From JAAYBQ01 sp035403465 (GTDB lineage Bacteria > Spirochaetota > UBA4802 > UBA5550), in assembly GCA_035403465.1 (NCBI GenBank), contig DAONFG010000037.1, positions 1 through 34,388 on the forward strand: a stretch of DNA of 34,388 bases, written 5' to 3'. The translations under genes and the position numbers were made by a program. Position 1 is the first letter of the stretch. Each line of letters starts with the position of its first letter. This document shows, piece after piece, positions 8,278 to 16,220 of the stretch. The notes below the pieces were generated by a model, which was not told the origin of the DNA, ran no database searches, and was given only the letters and a program-made list of their open reading frames with translations.

Positions 8278-9225
8278 CTAAGCCCCGTCCATCATCTTTC
8301 TTCTTGCAGCGGCAAGTGTTGCCGTATCAGCAGGTCCGGTCCTGCAGCATCCGCCGATAATCCGCGCGCCAAGGCCGTACCATTCAACGGCATGTCCGCC
8401 AAGCTTTTCAGCGCGCGAGTCTCCATGCCAGTGGTGGTCAACTGTACTGTACATCTCCCCTGAATTGGGGTAGACGATAAACGGTTTGTCGGCAAAAGGC
8501 CGGGCTGACTCAAGGAGTGCCGCAAAGAATGACGGGTCGGAACAGTTGATTCCGGCCGCCGCGAGGTTCTTCCGCCCCCTTAACATCTGCATGCATTCTG
8601 CAAACGACCTGCCGCAGCTTATATGTTCAGAATCCTTAACCGTAAACGAAATCCAGTATTCAGTCTTCCCGTACTGTTCCATGAGACTGGCAATGGCGCA
8701 TGCCTCGTCGTATGACGGTACTGTTTCAAATGCGATGAGGTCGGCTCCGGCATCTATCAGTATTTCAAGGCGTCGGCGGTGAAAATCATGGTACTCCTTC
8801 TCGCTCAGTTTATAATCACCCCTGTATTCCGATCCGTCGGCAAGAGAAGCCCCGTACGAACCGGCAGAGGCCGCAACAACGGGCAGCGGCATTGACATGT
8901 CATAATCCTCCGAGTCCATGAAAACCATGATTGATTCACGCGCCAGTCTGACCGAATCGAATATAATGTCCACGGCCTTATCCTCGGTGAAACCATATTT
9001 CACAAGGCCGGTAATTGTTGCCTGGTACGATGCAGTAGTTATTATATCAGCCCCGGCCTTAAGGTATGCCATGTGTACATCACTAACGGCAGCAGGTGAT
9101 TCAGCAAGAACCGCGGCAGACCAGATACTATTGTCCAGCGTATAGCCGTTTTTTTCCAGTTCGCTCGCAAGGCCTCCGTCAAGAATGATAAAGGGGAAAT
9201 CTTTCCAGGGATCTAGTACGCTCAT
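8278..9225 (-). CDS. Homocysteine S-methyltransferase family protein
   Basis: Predicted zinc-dependent transfer of a methyl group to homocysteine (MmuM/BhmT-type domain), giving methionine; the donor may be S-methylmethionine or another methyl sulfonium/ammonium compound. Motifs are ILDGGLASELE at the N-terminus, AGADIITTASYQAT, LIAFETVPS, GINCSD with the first zinc cysteine, and GGCCRTGP with the paired zinc cysteines near the C-terminus. The start at 9225 has GGAG about nine bases upstream and gives a normal 315-residue protein. The frame stays open 34 codons further upstream, but that part lies in a MITE-like element, so it was not used. No cobalamin or folate domain is present. Confidence 0.9.
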   Translation of the reverse strand: MSVLDPWKDFPFIILDGGLASELEKNGYTLDNSIWSAAVLAESPAAVSDVHMAYLKAGADIITTASYQATITGLVKYGFTEDKAVDIIFDSVRLARESIMVFMDSEDYDMSMPLPVVAASAGSYGASLADGSEYRGDYKLSEKEYHDFHRRRLEILIDAGADLIAFETVPSYDEACAIASLMEQYGKTEYWISFTVKDSEHISCGRSFAECMQMLRGRKNLAAAGINCSDPSFFAALLESARPFADKPFIVYPNSGEMYSTVDHHWHGDSRAEKLGGHAVEWYGLGARIIGGCCRTGPADTATLAAARRKMMDGA

Positions 9226-9254
9226 TAGATAAACTCCATTAACGCTTATATTAT

Positions 9255-9363
9255 GGGCACCTCTAAAAATCAGAATTTTCCGGAATACAAACATAAAAAT
9301 TCTGATTTGTGCCGCAATTGTGCACACAAGGGAACATCCAGATTGTAATTTATAGAGGTTCCC
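9255..9363 (-). repeat. MITE-like element, copy A (inverted relative to copy B)
   Basis: A 109-base non-coding element whose reverse complement matches 13691-13800 at about 87% by hand alignment. Its termini are imperfect inverted repeats beginning GGGAACCTCTA and GGGCACCTCTA. Inside is a hairpin, AATCAGAATTTT pairing with AAAATTCTGATT. Both copies are flanked by the direct tetranucleotide ATAA (TTAT on this strand: 9251-9254 and 9364-9367), consistent with a target-site duplication. It lies 30 bases upstream of the methyltransferase start and may affect that promoter. Confidence 0.8.
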
Positions 9364-9978
9364 TTATATAAATATAACTTCAGAATCGACGGTTTCCAAT
9401 AATGATCAGAATGTGCTGAACGTCAGTCTTTTTTCGGGGTATAATAATTAAAAATTCCTGAAGTTTCTTGCGAAACTTCAGGAAACAGGAGAGTACAATG
9501 AAAAAGTCTCATTTACTTATTTATTAGTGTCAATTTTAAGTTTTCTGTTACATTAATCAGCATTTTACTTAAACACGCGCTGGAAATTGTTGATTATATC
9601 GCCATAATAAAGCATATCTATAACTTCTGATGAAAACGGCAGGTATTAATGGCAATCAGGACTCAATGATCTTTCGCCCGATACAAGGGGGATAATACTT
9701 GATGCGCTGAAAACTCCCGGAAGATTCCGTTCAAATGAAATAGATTTTGTCCCGCGGATAATACCGGCATTTGTCTCTGCAGCTGCAGGGCTTACAGGGG
9801 CGCTCTTCAGTGTGCCGGCTGACAAATTTAGCTGCTTCAGCCGGTTTAACATGACAAATGACTCTCGGCGTCCCGGAAAGGCCGTGCCGGCAGTATCAAA
9901 TAATTATTGACATGCGGTGATTACAGGTTAGATAAAAATACCATCAACAGGTTCATGTTCATAAAGCGGGAGTAAGCA
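9364..9978. other. Gene-poor region with hairpin, mini-ORF and possible gene remnants
   Basis: No intact gene recognised. It holds a plus-strand TATAAT (9440-9445), then a perfect 12-bp hairpin TTCCTGAAGTTT (9455-9466) with AAACTTCAGGAA (9473-9484), then GGAG and a nine-codon ORF beginning at 9498 (MKKSHLLIY, stop). A plus-strand frame from about 9650 to 9909 is open for roughly 85 codons but has no start and no recognisable family. TTGACA at 9907-9912 with GATAAA at 9931-9936 is a plausible promoter for the FecR gene. Confidence 0.4.
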
Positions 9979-10965
9979 ATGAAAATCAGGACAAGCCTTA
10001 TTCTATGCGCACTTGCAGCGGCAGCATTGGTTTATGCCTGCAAAAAGGAAACGCCCGGGGAAGTACCGGCTGAAAAGCCTGTATTCAATTTCAGGGTGCA
10101 GTCCGTATTCGGCGATGTTAAAATCATTGCAGCTTCAGGTGAAAAAAAGGCAGCCATGGGCGACATGATAGCGATAGACAATACAATCATTACCGGTAAA
10201 AAATCCACCGCAGACCTGACATACGGTTCATGCGGAATTATCAGAATCAGCGAAAACAGCAGGGTATCCATTGCAGTAATTGCAGGAGACACGTCGGCTG
10301 AATCCATGATAAACCTGGACAGGGGAAAGGTTTTCCTCACGCTGGGCAAGCTGCAGAATACAGGCTTCAAGGTCAAGACTCCGACCGTGGTAGCCTCAGT
10401 GCGCGGTACAAGTTTTGTAGTCTCCGCAGATGTGGTTAAAGGGGCCCGGCTCTCCGTCATGAAGGGGACAGTTACCGTAGTCCCTGTACAAAAAGGGGAG
10501 GCAATCGCAGGCAAGGAGATCAGTGTAGGCGCAGGGCAGAAGATGGATTATGTTAGCAGCAGGACTGTTGACCAGGTATTAAAAGGGCACACTGTGATCG
10601 CGGTAAAACCCATGACAGAGGCTGAAATTATCGAGATCAAAAATGAAACTATCGACATCAGGGTTGATGAAATAAAGGATCTTGACGATGACATAAAGAG
10701 GGAAGTGAAACAGGATGTAATTGAGGCTGACCCGAAAATTCTGATGCAGCAGGCAAAGGGGGAGAAGCCTGCAGGTGAACAGCAGGGTAATAAAGGTGAT
10801 ACAGGCCAGGCAGCAGACAATAAAGATATCAGGTCAAAGATAGATGAAAAAAGAGAGGCAGACGAACAGCGCAGTTTTTATGCAGAGGAGAAAAAGAAAG
10901 CTGAAGAAGAACAAAGGCGAAAAGAACGTGTGAAAGAAAAGGCTTCAAGTATCCCGACTCTTTGA
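9979..10965 (+). CDS. FecR-domain lipoprotein
   Basis: Periplasmic, membrane-anchored FecR-like protein. The signal sequence ends in lipobox LVYAC (Cys21). Residues of about 40-190 form the FecR beta-rich domain: VFGDVKI, then ADLTYGSCGIIRISENSRV, INLDRGKVFL and the hallmark VASVRGTSFVVS. The C-terminal third is a charged linker ending in a helical region rich in Lys, Glu and Arg (EEKKKAEEEQRRKERVKEK). FecR-like lipoproteins of this build are common in spirochaetes; unlike classical FecR there is no sigma factor or TonB receptor beside it, so an iron role should not be assumed. GGAG nine bases before ATG supports the start. Confidence 0.88.
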   Translation: MKIRTSLILCALAAAALVYACKKETPGEVPAEKPVFNFRVQSVFGDVKIIAASGEKKAAMGDMIAIDNTIITGKKSTADLTYGSCGIIRISENSRVSIAVIAGDTSAESMINLDRGKVFLTLGKLQNTGFKVKTPTVVASVRGTSFVVSADVVKGARLSVMKGTVTVVPVQKGEAIAGKEISVGAGQKMDYVSSRTVDQVLKGHTVIAVKPMTEAEIIEIKNETIDIRVDEIKDLDDDIKREVKQDVIEADPKILMQQAKGEKPAGEQQGNKGDTGQAADNKDIRSKIDEKREADEQRSFYAEEKKKAEEEQRRKERVKEKASSIPTL

Positions 10966-11044
10966 TAAAACAGGAAAACTTTTTTCTTTACAAAAGTTAA
11001 GTATAATTATTAATGACGCTCCAGTATACTTAAGGAGAAACTCC

Positions 11045-11626
11045 ATGTCAATGAATACAACATGTATAACATACGCGGACATATTAAGGCCGTCAGGCAG
11101 GATCAGCTCGATTGCATATGACACTATGCTCGTACTGGCTGGGAGCATTCTCATAGCACTTTCAGCAAAAATCGCGTTCCCTCTACCGTTCAGCCCTGTA
11201 CCTGTTACAGGCCAGACATTCGCCGTACTCCTTACGGGAGCGCTTCTGGGATCAAAACGCGGTGTACTTGCAGTACTTGCATATATTGCTGAAGGGATTT
11301 CGGGAATGCCGGTATTCACGGGTGCAGGCGCAGGCTTTGCTTACCTCCTGGGACCCACTGGCGGTTATATTGCCGGGTTTGCAGCTGCTGCAGGCATTAC
11401 AGGGCTCCTTGCCGAAAAGGGCTGGGACAGGAATATTTTTACAACAGCAATGGCCATGGCTGCGGGAAGCGCGGCGATCTACCTGTTCGGGGTAATGTGG
11501 CTTTCACTTTTCGTGGGCGGCAGGGCTCTGAACATGGGGCTCATACCTTTCATCTCTGGAGACATTGTCAAGGTTGCACTTGCAGCAGCACTGCTCCCTG
11601 CGGGCTGGAAACTGATAACCAGGTAG
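11045..11626 (+). CDS. bioY: Biotin transporter substrate-binding subunit BioY (ECF S component)
   Basis: Membrane S component that captures biotin, with or without the shared ECF ATPase/T module. The 193-residue protein has about six hydrophobic segments and BioY motifs: LPFSPVPVTGQTFAVLLTGALLG after the first helix, AEGISGMPVF, GPTGGYIAGF, and the conserved C-terminal FISGDIVKVALAA. AGGAG seven bases before ATG sets the start, and a TATAAT lies at 11002-11007. There are no EcfA/EcfT genes and no biotin synthesis genes in the window, so the energising module must be encoded elsewhere or BioY works alone. Confidence 0.95.
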   Translation: MSMNTTCITYADILRPSGRISSIAYDTMLVLAGSILIALSAKIAFPLPFSPVPVTGQTFAVLLTGALLGSKRGVLAVLAYIAEGISGMPVFTGAGAGFAYLLGPTGGYIAGFAAAAGITGLLAEKGWDRNIFTTAMAMAAGSAAIYLFGVMWLSLFVGGRALNMGLIPFISGDIVKVALAAALLPAGWKLITR

Positions 11627-11636
11627 TTTTCCGACT

Positions 11637-11731
11637 GTCATACCGGCTGAAGCGAAGCGTAATACCGGAATCTTAATGCAACAATAAGATTCCGGTATTT
11701 GCAAGCGCTGAAGCTGCAAAACCGGAATGAC
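11637..11731. repeat. Palindromic intergenic repeat (GTCATNCCGG type), also a possible terminator
   Basis: The ends are GTCATACCGG and its counterpart CCGGAATGAC. The centre is a perfect 15-bp stem, AATACCGGAATCTTA (11661-11675) with TAAGATTCCGGTATT (11685-11699), loop of nine bases. It lies between the convergent bioY and ABC-F genes, where it could stop both transcripts, although no T-run follows the stem. It looks like a member of the dispersed GTCATTCCGG repeats seen in many environmental bacteria. Confidence 0.7.
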
Positions 11732-11753
11732 AATAAATCCAGATATTCCCGCC

Positions 11754-13604
11754 CTATTCCTCCATCTTTCTCAACTCTTCGTCGAAGAATTTTTTCCTTT
11801 CATCCAGTTCATTGTTAAGCTTTTCATATTCTTCAAAGAGCATATCTATCTCCTTCTGAAGGGCATGTACTTCGCGTGAAAGGTTCTCTATCTCCCTGCC
11901 CTTGCCCGAACCTGCAGCCTCGGCAATCTCACTGTTTTTCCTTTCAAGTTCAGCCTCCTTCGAAGAGATTAACTCCTCTGTCTTATGAATCTTCTCTTCG
12001 AGCGGCTTGATCTCCCTGGACCTCTTTGTAATTATATCAGTGCGCAATTTACGGATATCCTTTTTGTTCACAGGCATACTCCTCTTCGCATCATCATCCT
12101 GCCTGGACGCGCGCCTGGCCTCCTCCTCGTCCTCCCATCCTATCTTGTCAAGGAAGTCCTGGTATGTGCCGTCAAAATGGGTAATGCCGAGGTCCTGGAA
12201 CACGATAAACCTGTTAGCGAGCGCATGGAGAAACATCTCGTTGTGGGTGACCATGATTACGGCGCCGGGAAAACAGTCTATGGCTGCCATAAGTGCGTCG
12301 CAGGCCTCCATGTCCAGGTGGTTGGTCGGTTCGTCAAGAAACAGCAGGTTTGACGGGGCCGCGAGTATTTTACCCAGCAGCACACGGTTCTTCTCGCCGC
12401 CCGACAGTACGCCGACCTTTTTAAGTCCATCATCGCCTTCAAACATCATTGCCCCGGCGATATTGCGTGCCGTCTGCTTCTCGCACCCAGCGGACATGAT
12501 CTCATCCTCGATTGTGAGTTTATCATTCAGCCGTATTGTATTGGTCTGTGCAAAATACCCGGTGCTTGTGTTCGTATGCATGTTAAGACTGCCCGAATCA
12601 GGCTTCATGTCGCCTGAGAGGAGGCGCAGCAGCGTGGTCTTACCCTTGCCGTTCTTACCGATCACACATATCCTGTCATCGCTGCGGACGTTAAGGCTGA
12701 AATTATTTATGATATTATATTTTTCATCATAGCTGAAGGTTAATGAATCCGCGGTCATGAGTGTTTTGGCATTGAACGGTTTATAGTTAAACGAAAAGTC
12801 CAGGGTCTTTATTCTTTCCAGTTTATCCAGCGTCTGTTTTTTCTCAAGCTGCTTGACCCTTGACTGAACCATCCCCGCGAGCCTTGCTTTTGCGCGAAAA
12901 CGGGTTATAAACTGCTCAACCTCTTTGCGTTTCTTCTCGTCATTGATGCGAGTATTCTCGTATATCTCCTCTTCCTTGAGTATCTGTTCGTAAAGCTTAT
13001 CAGTTGAGCCTTCAATTTTACGGACCTTCTGCCTGTGTATGCCCAGGGTATGGGTCGTCACGCTGTCCATGAACGACCTGTCGTGCGTGACGAGTATGAT
13101 CTCCCCCTTCCATTGCCGCAGGAACGATGAGAGCCACCTTATTGACACGACGTCAAGGTAGTTTGTAGGCTCATCCAGGAGCAGCATGTCAGGTTCGGCA
13201 ACAAGGATCTTGGCAAGGTTAAGCCTTACCTGGAATCCGCCGGAAAAATCTGAGGGTGCACGCTGCATGTCCTCCATGGAGAATCCCAGGCCTGTAAGAA
13301 TCTTTTCGGCCTTCCACCTGTCGTCGCGGTGGTCTTCAGGGAGCCCCACGCAGCCCTCTGCAACGATTGTTTTCTCAGTAAACTTTATGTGCTGGGAAAC
13401 GTGCCCCACGGTATAGCCTCTGGGGATCACGATGTCACCCGAATCCTGGTGCTCTTCGCCGATAATCATTTTCAGCAGGGTAGTTTTTCCGTGACCGTTG
13501 CGGCCCACAAGCCCTATCCTTTCACCGGGATTAACATTGAAACTTACATCGTCAAAAATCTCCTGCGCGCCGAAAGACTTGGAGAGGTTAATTACTTTTA
13601 TCAT
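11754..13604 (-). CDS. ABC-F family ATPase (Uup/YdiF-like)
   Basis: Soluble duplicated ABC ATPase acting on ribosomes or in translation control, not a transporter. Two nucleotide-binding domains are visible: Walker A GRNGHGKT (residues 34-41) and GKNGKGKT (about 315-322); signatures SGGFQ and LSGGEKNR; Walker B with LLLDEPTNYLD and LFLDEPTNHLD. Between the domains is the basic P-site tRNA-interaction linker (RFRAKARLAGMVQSRVKQLEK). A coiled-coil tail of about 100 residues after residue 510 resembles Uup. There is no membrane segment. The start has only a weak GGGAT site. MITE copy B lies about 85 bases upstream of its start. Confidence 0.93.
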   Translation of the reverse strand: MIKVINLSKSFGAQEIFDDVSFNVNPGERIGLVGRNGHGKTTLLKMIIGEEHQDSGDIVIPRGYTVGHVSQHIKFTEKTIVAEGCVGLPEDHRDDRWKAEKILTGLGFSMEDMQRAPSDFSGGFQVRLNLAKILVAEPDMLLLDEPTNYLDVVSIRWLSSFLRQWKGEIILVTHDRSFMDSVTTHTLGIHRQKVRKIEGSTDKLYEQILKEEEIYENTRINDEKKRKEVEQFITRFRAKARLAGMVQSRVKQLEKKQTLDKLERIKTLDFSFNYKPFNAKTLMTADSLTFSYDEKYNIINNFSLNVRSDDRICVIGKNGKGKTTLLRLLSGDMKPDSGSLNMHTNTSTGYFAQTNTIRLNDKLTIEDEIMSAGCEKQTARNIAGAMMFEGDDGLKKVGVLSGGEKNRVLLGKILAAPSNLLFLDEPTNHLDMEACDALMAAIDCFPGAVIMVTHNEMFLHALANRFIVFQDLGITHFDGTYQDFLDKIGWEDEEEARRASRQDDDAKRSMPVNKKDIRKLRTDIITKRSREIKPLEEKIHKTEELISSKEAELERKNSEIAEAAGSGKGREIENLSREVHALQKEIDMLFEEYEKLNNELDERKKFFDEELRKMEE

Positions 13605-13690
13605 TATAATATCCCGTGTTTCTGTATAATGTGTACAGGATTAATCCGGCTGTAATTATTTCCAGTAATTATTCCTTAAAAATGTCATAA

Positions 13691-13800
13691 GGGAACCTCT
13701 ATAAATTACAATCTGGATGTTCCATTGTGGACAAAACTGCAGTGAAAATCAGAATTTTTCATGTTTGTATTTCGGTAAATTCTGATTTTAAGAGGGGCCC
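13691..13800 (+). repeat. MITE-like element, copy B
   Basis: A 110-base element matching the reverse complement of 9255-9363 with about 14 differences by hand alignment. Terminal inverted repeats begin GGGAACCTCTA and GGGCCCCTCTTA. Direct ATAA flanks it on both sides (13687-13690 and 13801-13804). The internal hairpin AATCAGAATTTTT with AAATTCTGATT is conserved. There is no coding capacity, so it would need a transposase supplied from elsewhere. Confidence 0.8.
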
Positions 13801-13838
13801 ATAAAGTAATGTTCAAGTGCGGTGAAAAAACGGATGAG

Positions 13839-14243
13839 CTATTTCATAATTACTGTAAATGCGGAAATAACCGTAAAACCCAGACCAATAAACCACATCA
13901 TCATAGTGAAACGTTTATCCATGTCCTCCCTGAGCTCTTCAAACCTTTTGTCGACCTGCTCAAACCTCTTATCAACCTGCTCAAACCTTTTGTCAACCTG
14001 CTCAAACCTTTTGTCAACCTGCTCAAAACGTTTTTCCATCATTCCAAGAATCTCACGCATAAGGTCACGCTGAGTTTTAAGCTCCTCCTCAGTACGGACA
14101 ATTCTTTCCCGTATATCAAGATCAATCGCGGTTGAAGCAGCCCTGCTCCTGCTGCCAGACTTAAGAGCTGGAAATTTTACAACCAGGAATTCTGCAATCT
14201 GCTCAAGATGATCCTTTGTAAGCTTTGACGCCATTGTTTTCAT
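13839..14243 (-). CDS. Small coiled-coil, C-terminally membrane-anchored protein with heptad repeats
   Basis: No function recognised. The frame opens at 14267, but the internal ATG at 14243 has GGAG six bases upstream and is my preferred start; 14267 and 14234 remain possible. A helical, basic N-terminal half leads into a coiled coil containing four consecutive KRFEQVD heptads followed by a degenerate KRFEELRED repeat. The final 20 or so residues (WFIGLGFTVISAFTVIM) form one transmembrane helix at the very C-terminus, a tail anchor. The heptads come from 21-base tandem DNA repeats at 13939-14022. Proteins of this form occur widely in bacteria without known function. Confidence 0.7.
   Translation of the reverse strand: MKTMASKLTKDHLEQIAEFLVVKFPALKSGSRSRAASTAIDLDIRERIVRTEEELKTQRDLMREILGMMEKRFEQVDKRFEQVDKRFEQVDKRFEQVDKRFEELREDMDKRFTMMMWFIGLGFTVISAFTVIMK
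13939..14022 (-). repeat. Four tandem 21-base repeats encoding KRFEQVD-type heptads
   Basis: Copies at 13939-13959, 13960-13980, 13981-14001 and 14002-14022 are near identical (TCAAACCTTTTGTCAACCTG core on the plus strand). The unit length of 21 bases equals one coiled-coil heptad, so gain or loss of copies would keep the frame. Confidence 0.9.
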
Positions 14244-14393
14244 CACCTTCTCCATTATTTTCATCATTCAGTCTGCCTTTGTCAAGCATTCTCCTCTTAT
14301 TACTACGTCAAAGTGTCCGGATTAATAAAAATTTTTTGTTGTTTTTTATGATAAAATACACCGATCCCGGTATATTTTTTAAGAGGTAAATTA

Positions 14394-14915
14394 ATGAAGT
14401 TCAGGGCAATACTTCTGATTTCAATGCTGCTTTCAGCACGTTTAATCCTGGCCACATCATATTCAGGCCCGATAAAACAGAAAGTATATTCCTCCAATGG
14501 TAAATTCTTTGTGGTGATCGATCCGCAGAAATCCATCCAGGCTATCTACAGATCATCAGCACCGAAAAAAGTATACTGGTCTTTCAGTTTTGCACCGGAA
14601 ATGGATACATGGTTCATTCCGGATAACGGCGACTATGTTGCGTGTATCAGGTGGAGGTTTGTAAGGGCAGAAGACCTGGACAAGCCCGCAGTCATTATCT
14701 TCGAAAGAGGCGGGAGCAGGAGAGAACATTCTTACAACAGCCTTGTAAAGGCACGGAGGACCGGGCTGCTTGAGACTGCGCCGAAGGGAAGTTTCTGGCG
14801 CGTGTGGTATGAATCTCTCGCGATAAAAAATAACCGTGCTGAAATTTCCACTCATGATGAAAAGAGAATTGTCATATCGGGAAGTGACGGGAAACTCGAA
14901 ATATTCAGGGACTGA
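14394..14915 (+). CDS. Secreted protein of unknown function
   Basis: I recognise no family. A 173-residue product with a hydrophobic signal sequence (MKFRAILLISMLLSARLILA), AGAGG upstream of ATG, then a beta-rich sequence with many aromatic residues: KVYSSNGKFFVVIDP, KVYWSFSF, WFIPDNGDYVACIRWRF, VIIFERGG. The pattern resembles a single repetitive beta domain of an exported protein, with a C-terminal KRIVISGSDGKLEIF strand. It stands alone; its 3' end faces the receiver-domain gene and overlaps that gene's read-through frame. Confidence 0.7.
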   Translation: MKFRAILLISMLLSARLILATSYSGPIKQKVYSSNGKFFVVIDPQKSIQAIYRSSAPKKVYWSFSFAPEMDTWFIPDNGDYVACIRWRFVRAEDLDKPAVIIFERGGSRREHSYNSLVKARRTGLLETAPKGSFWRVWYESLAIKNNRAEISTHDEKRIVISGSDGKLEIFRD

Positions 14916-15286
14916 GCATTGCTTTGCAGCTCAGTATCGATCGAATGAAGTAACTGCTTAATCACTGCGGGATCTTTTGATATTATACCGTCACACCCTT
15001 AATCGAGCAGCTTCTTATTTGTATCAGGCGAGGATGAGATCGCGTAAACCAGGACATCGACATTGTATTTCCTGATCTTGCTGACAAGGTCTGAACCTTT
15101 ACCGAACCCTGCCCGGTAAAAATCTACGAGGACAATCCCTGCATTCTGCATGCCTATAATGGCGGAAGCATCGGAAACCTTTTCAGCTTTGAACACATTG
15201 AATCCGCTTTTCTGCAGTGCCGACTTAAGTATGGCCTGCTCAATTTTTGAATCATCAACTATCAGGATATTTTTACGGTTTCTCAT
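14852..15286 (-). pseudogene. Response-regulator receiver (REC) domain interrupted by an in-frame TAA
   Basis: From ATG at 15286 the frame gives a receiver domain: ILIVDDS with the acidic pair D11/D12, phosphoacceptor D55 in VLVDFY, and the Ser of YAISSS at the usual Thr/Ser position. TAA at 14999-15001 stops it after 95 residues, before the last strand. Past the stop the same frame continues GCDGIISKDPAVIKQLLHSID, which is exactly the missing beta5-alpha5 segment with the conserved lysine (K104 if the stop is codon 96). The frame then stays open to TGA at 14852-14854. The likely reading is a single-base nonsense mutation in a stand-alone receiver. Read-through or a sequencing error is possible. 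No clear ribosome site is seen. Confidence 0.75.
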
Positions 15287-15536
15287 GCAATATTAGTAAT
15301 TCAGGACCGCCGGCAATTTCAATTATGCATATCCTGGAAAAAATGGATACCGTGCAGGGACACACCGTGCCAGGGATCCCTGCACATCTACTCCGGCCGT
15401 CGAGCGGGTGAATAATACATAATTTACAAACAGGTCTCGCACTATCTCTCAGTAAAAAATCTTGTATGCTGCGGTAGATGCCCTGAAACCGTCTGCCTGA
15501 CGAATATCTGAAATGCGTAAATTCCGATTTTTTTCA
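15287..15536. other. Intergenic region before the TetR operon
   Basis: No gene seen. It contains a 9-bp hairpin GTGCAGGGA (15352-15360) with TCCCTGCAC (15377-15385) and, inside it, a near-direct repeat of ACCGTGC(C)AGGGA. Function unknown. Confidence 0.35.
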
Positions 15537-15564
15537 TTGACTTTTTAAACACCGACTATATAGT
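15537..15564 (+). promoter_or_regulatory. Promoter of the tetR-symporter operon
   Basis: TTGACT at 15537-15542, 16-base spacer, TATAGT at 15559-15564 (5/6 matches each). The -10 lies inside the first palindromic operator, so repressor binding should block RNA polymerase. Confidence 0.65.
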
Positions 15565-15581
15565 CGCCGACTAAATAGTCG
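15553..15581. promoter_or_regulatory. Two tandem palindromic operators for the TetR regulator
   Basis: CGACTATATAGTCG at 15553-15566 and CGACTAAATAGTCG at 15568-15581, each with identical 6-bp arms CGACTA/TAGTCG and a two-base centre. Their centres are 15 bp apart. The first overlaps the -10; the second runs into the GGAG ribosome site of tetR. This arrangement implies autorepression. Confidence 0.8.
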
Positions 15582-15590
15582 GAGAATTTC

Positions 15591-16217
15591 ATGAAAAAGA
15601 CCTTCACAAGAATTTCAGAGGAAAAGCGCACCAGAATTATTGAAAGCTCGATTGAAGAGTTTGCGGAATGGGGCTACGAAAAAGGCTCACTTGACCGGAT
15701 TATTAAAAAATCTGGTATTTCAAAAGGGGGGCTGTACGAGTATATTTCGTCAAAAGAGGAGCTGTTCCTCTTTGTTGCTGACCATGCATATAACCTTCTT
15801 TATGACCACATAATTCAGTCGATTGGGGAACACGGTCAGCTTCCTGCTGACCTGCTCGAAAGGTTTCGCCTTGTTTCGAGCAAGGCTATCGACTTTTACC
15901 TGGCCAACCCCGTGCAGGTTAAGCTGATTATCATGACCGGACATATCATTGACGAGGATGTCTCCTCAAAAGTACGTGAAATTTTCTTCACCAGGTTCAG
16001 GGGAATCTTCGGCGATGCCGACAGGTCAGAACTTGCTTACGATTACGACAGCCTGCTTAACCTGATGGAATGGCTCCTGCTTAAAACGCGCAACCACTTC
16101 CTCAGGATCTTCATGTCAGGCCGCGGCGCCGAAGAGGTGAGGCGCGAGTATACGGCTGAATGGGATTTTATCGTCTCTGTGCTCAGGGGCGGAATTTATA
16201 AAAAAAACAAGGGGTAA
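15591..16217 (+). CDS. TetR/AcrR family transcriptional regulator
   Basis: 208-residue regulator with an N-terminal helix-turn-helix (IIESSIEEFAEWGYEKGSLDRIIKKSG and SKGGLYEYISSKEELF, residues of about 14-58) and a helical ligand-binding C-terminus. GGAG nine bases before ATG marks the start. Two palindromic operators sit immediately upstream, so it probably represses itself and the following transport genes. The accessory protein gene begins three bases after its stop. The inducer is likely the symporter's substrate or a metabolite of it, which is inference. Confidence 0.93.
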   Translation: MKKTFTRISEEKRTRIIESSIEEFAEWGYEKGSLDRIIKKSGISKGGLYEYISSKEELFLFVADHAYNLLYDHIIQSIGEHGQLPADLLERFRLVSSKAIDFYLANPVQVKLIIMTGHIIDEDVSSKVREIFFTRFRGIFGDADRSELAYDYDSLLNLMEWLLLKTRNHFLRIFMSGRGAEEVRREYTAEWDFIVSVLRGGIYKKNKG

Positions 16218-16220
16218 CAG

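Noticed and set aside
9226..9327. 34-codon N-terminal extension of the homocysteine methyltransferase
   Set aside because: Most of the extension lies inside MITE copy A, and the ATG at 9225 has a proper ribosome site and starts at the usual family N-terminus.
9255..9363. Partial insertion sequence with transposase
   Set aside because: Only about 110 bases with both termini and no coding capacity; a MITE-like description is all that is supported.
9646..9852. 68-codon minus-strand ORF
   Set aside because: No ribosome site, no family resemblance, and it is antisense to an equally open plus frame; treated as part of the gene-poor region.
10920..11045. Biotin-repressor operator before bioY
   Set aside because: Only a TATAAT is visible; no convincing BirA- or BioR-type palindrome was found.
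13939..14022. Possible CRISPR-like array
   Set aside because: The 21-base units are contiguous with no spacers and encode a coiled-coil in frame.
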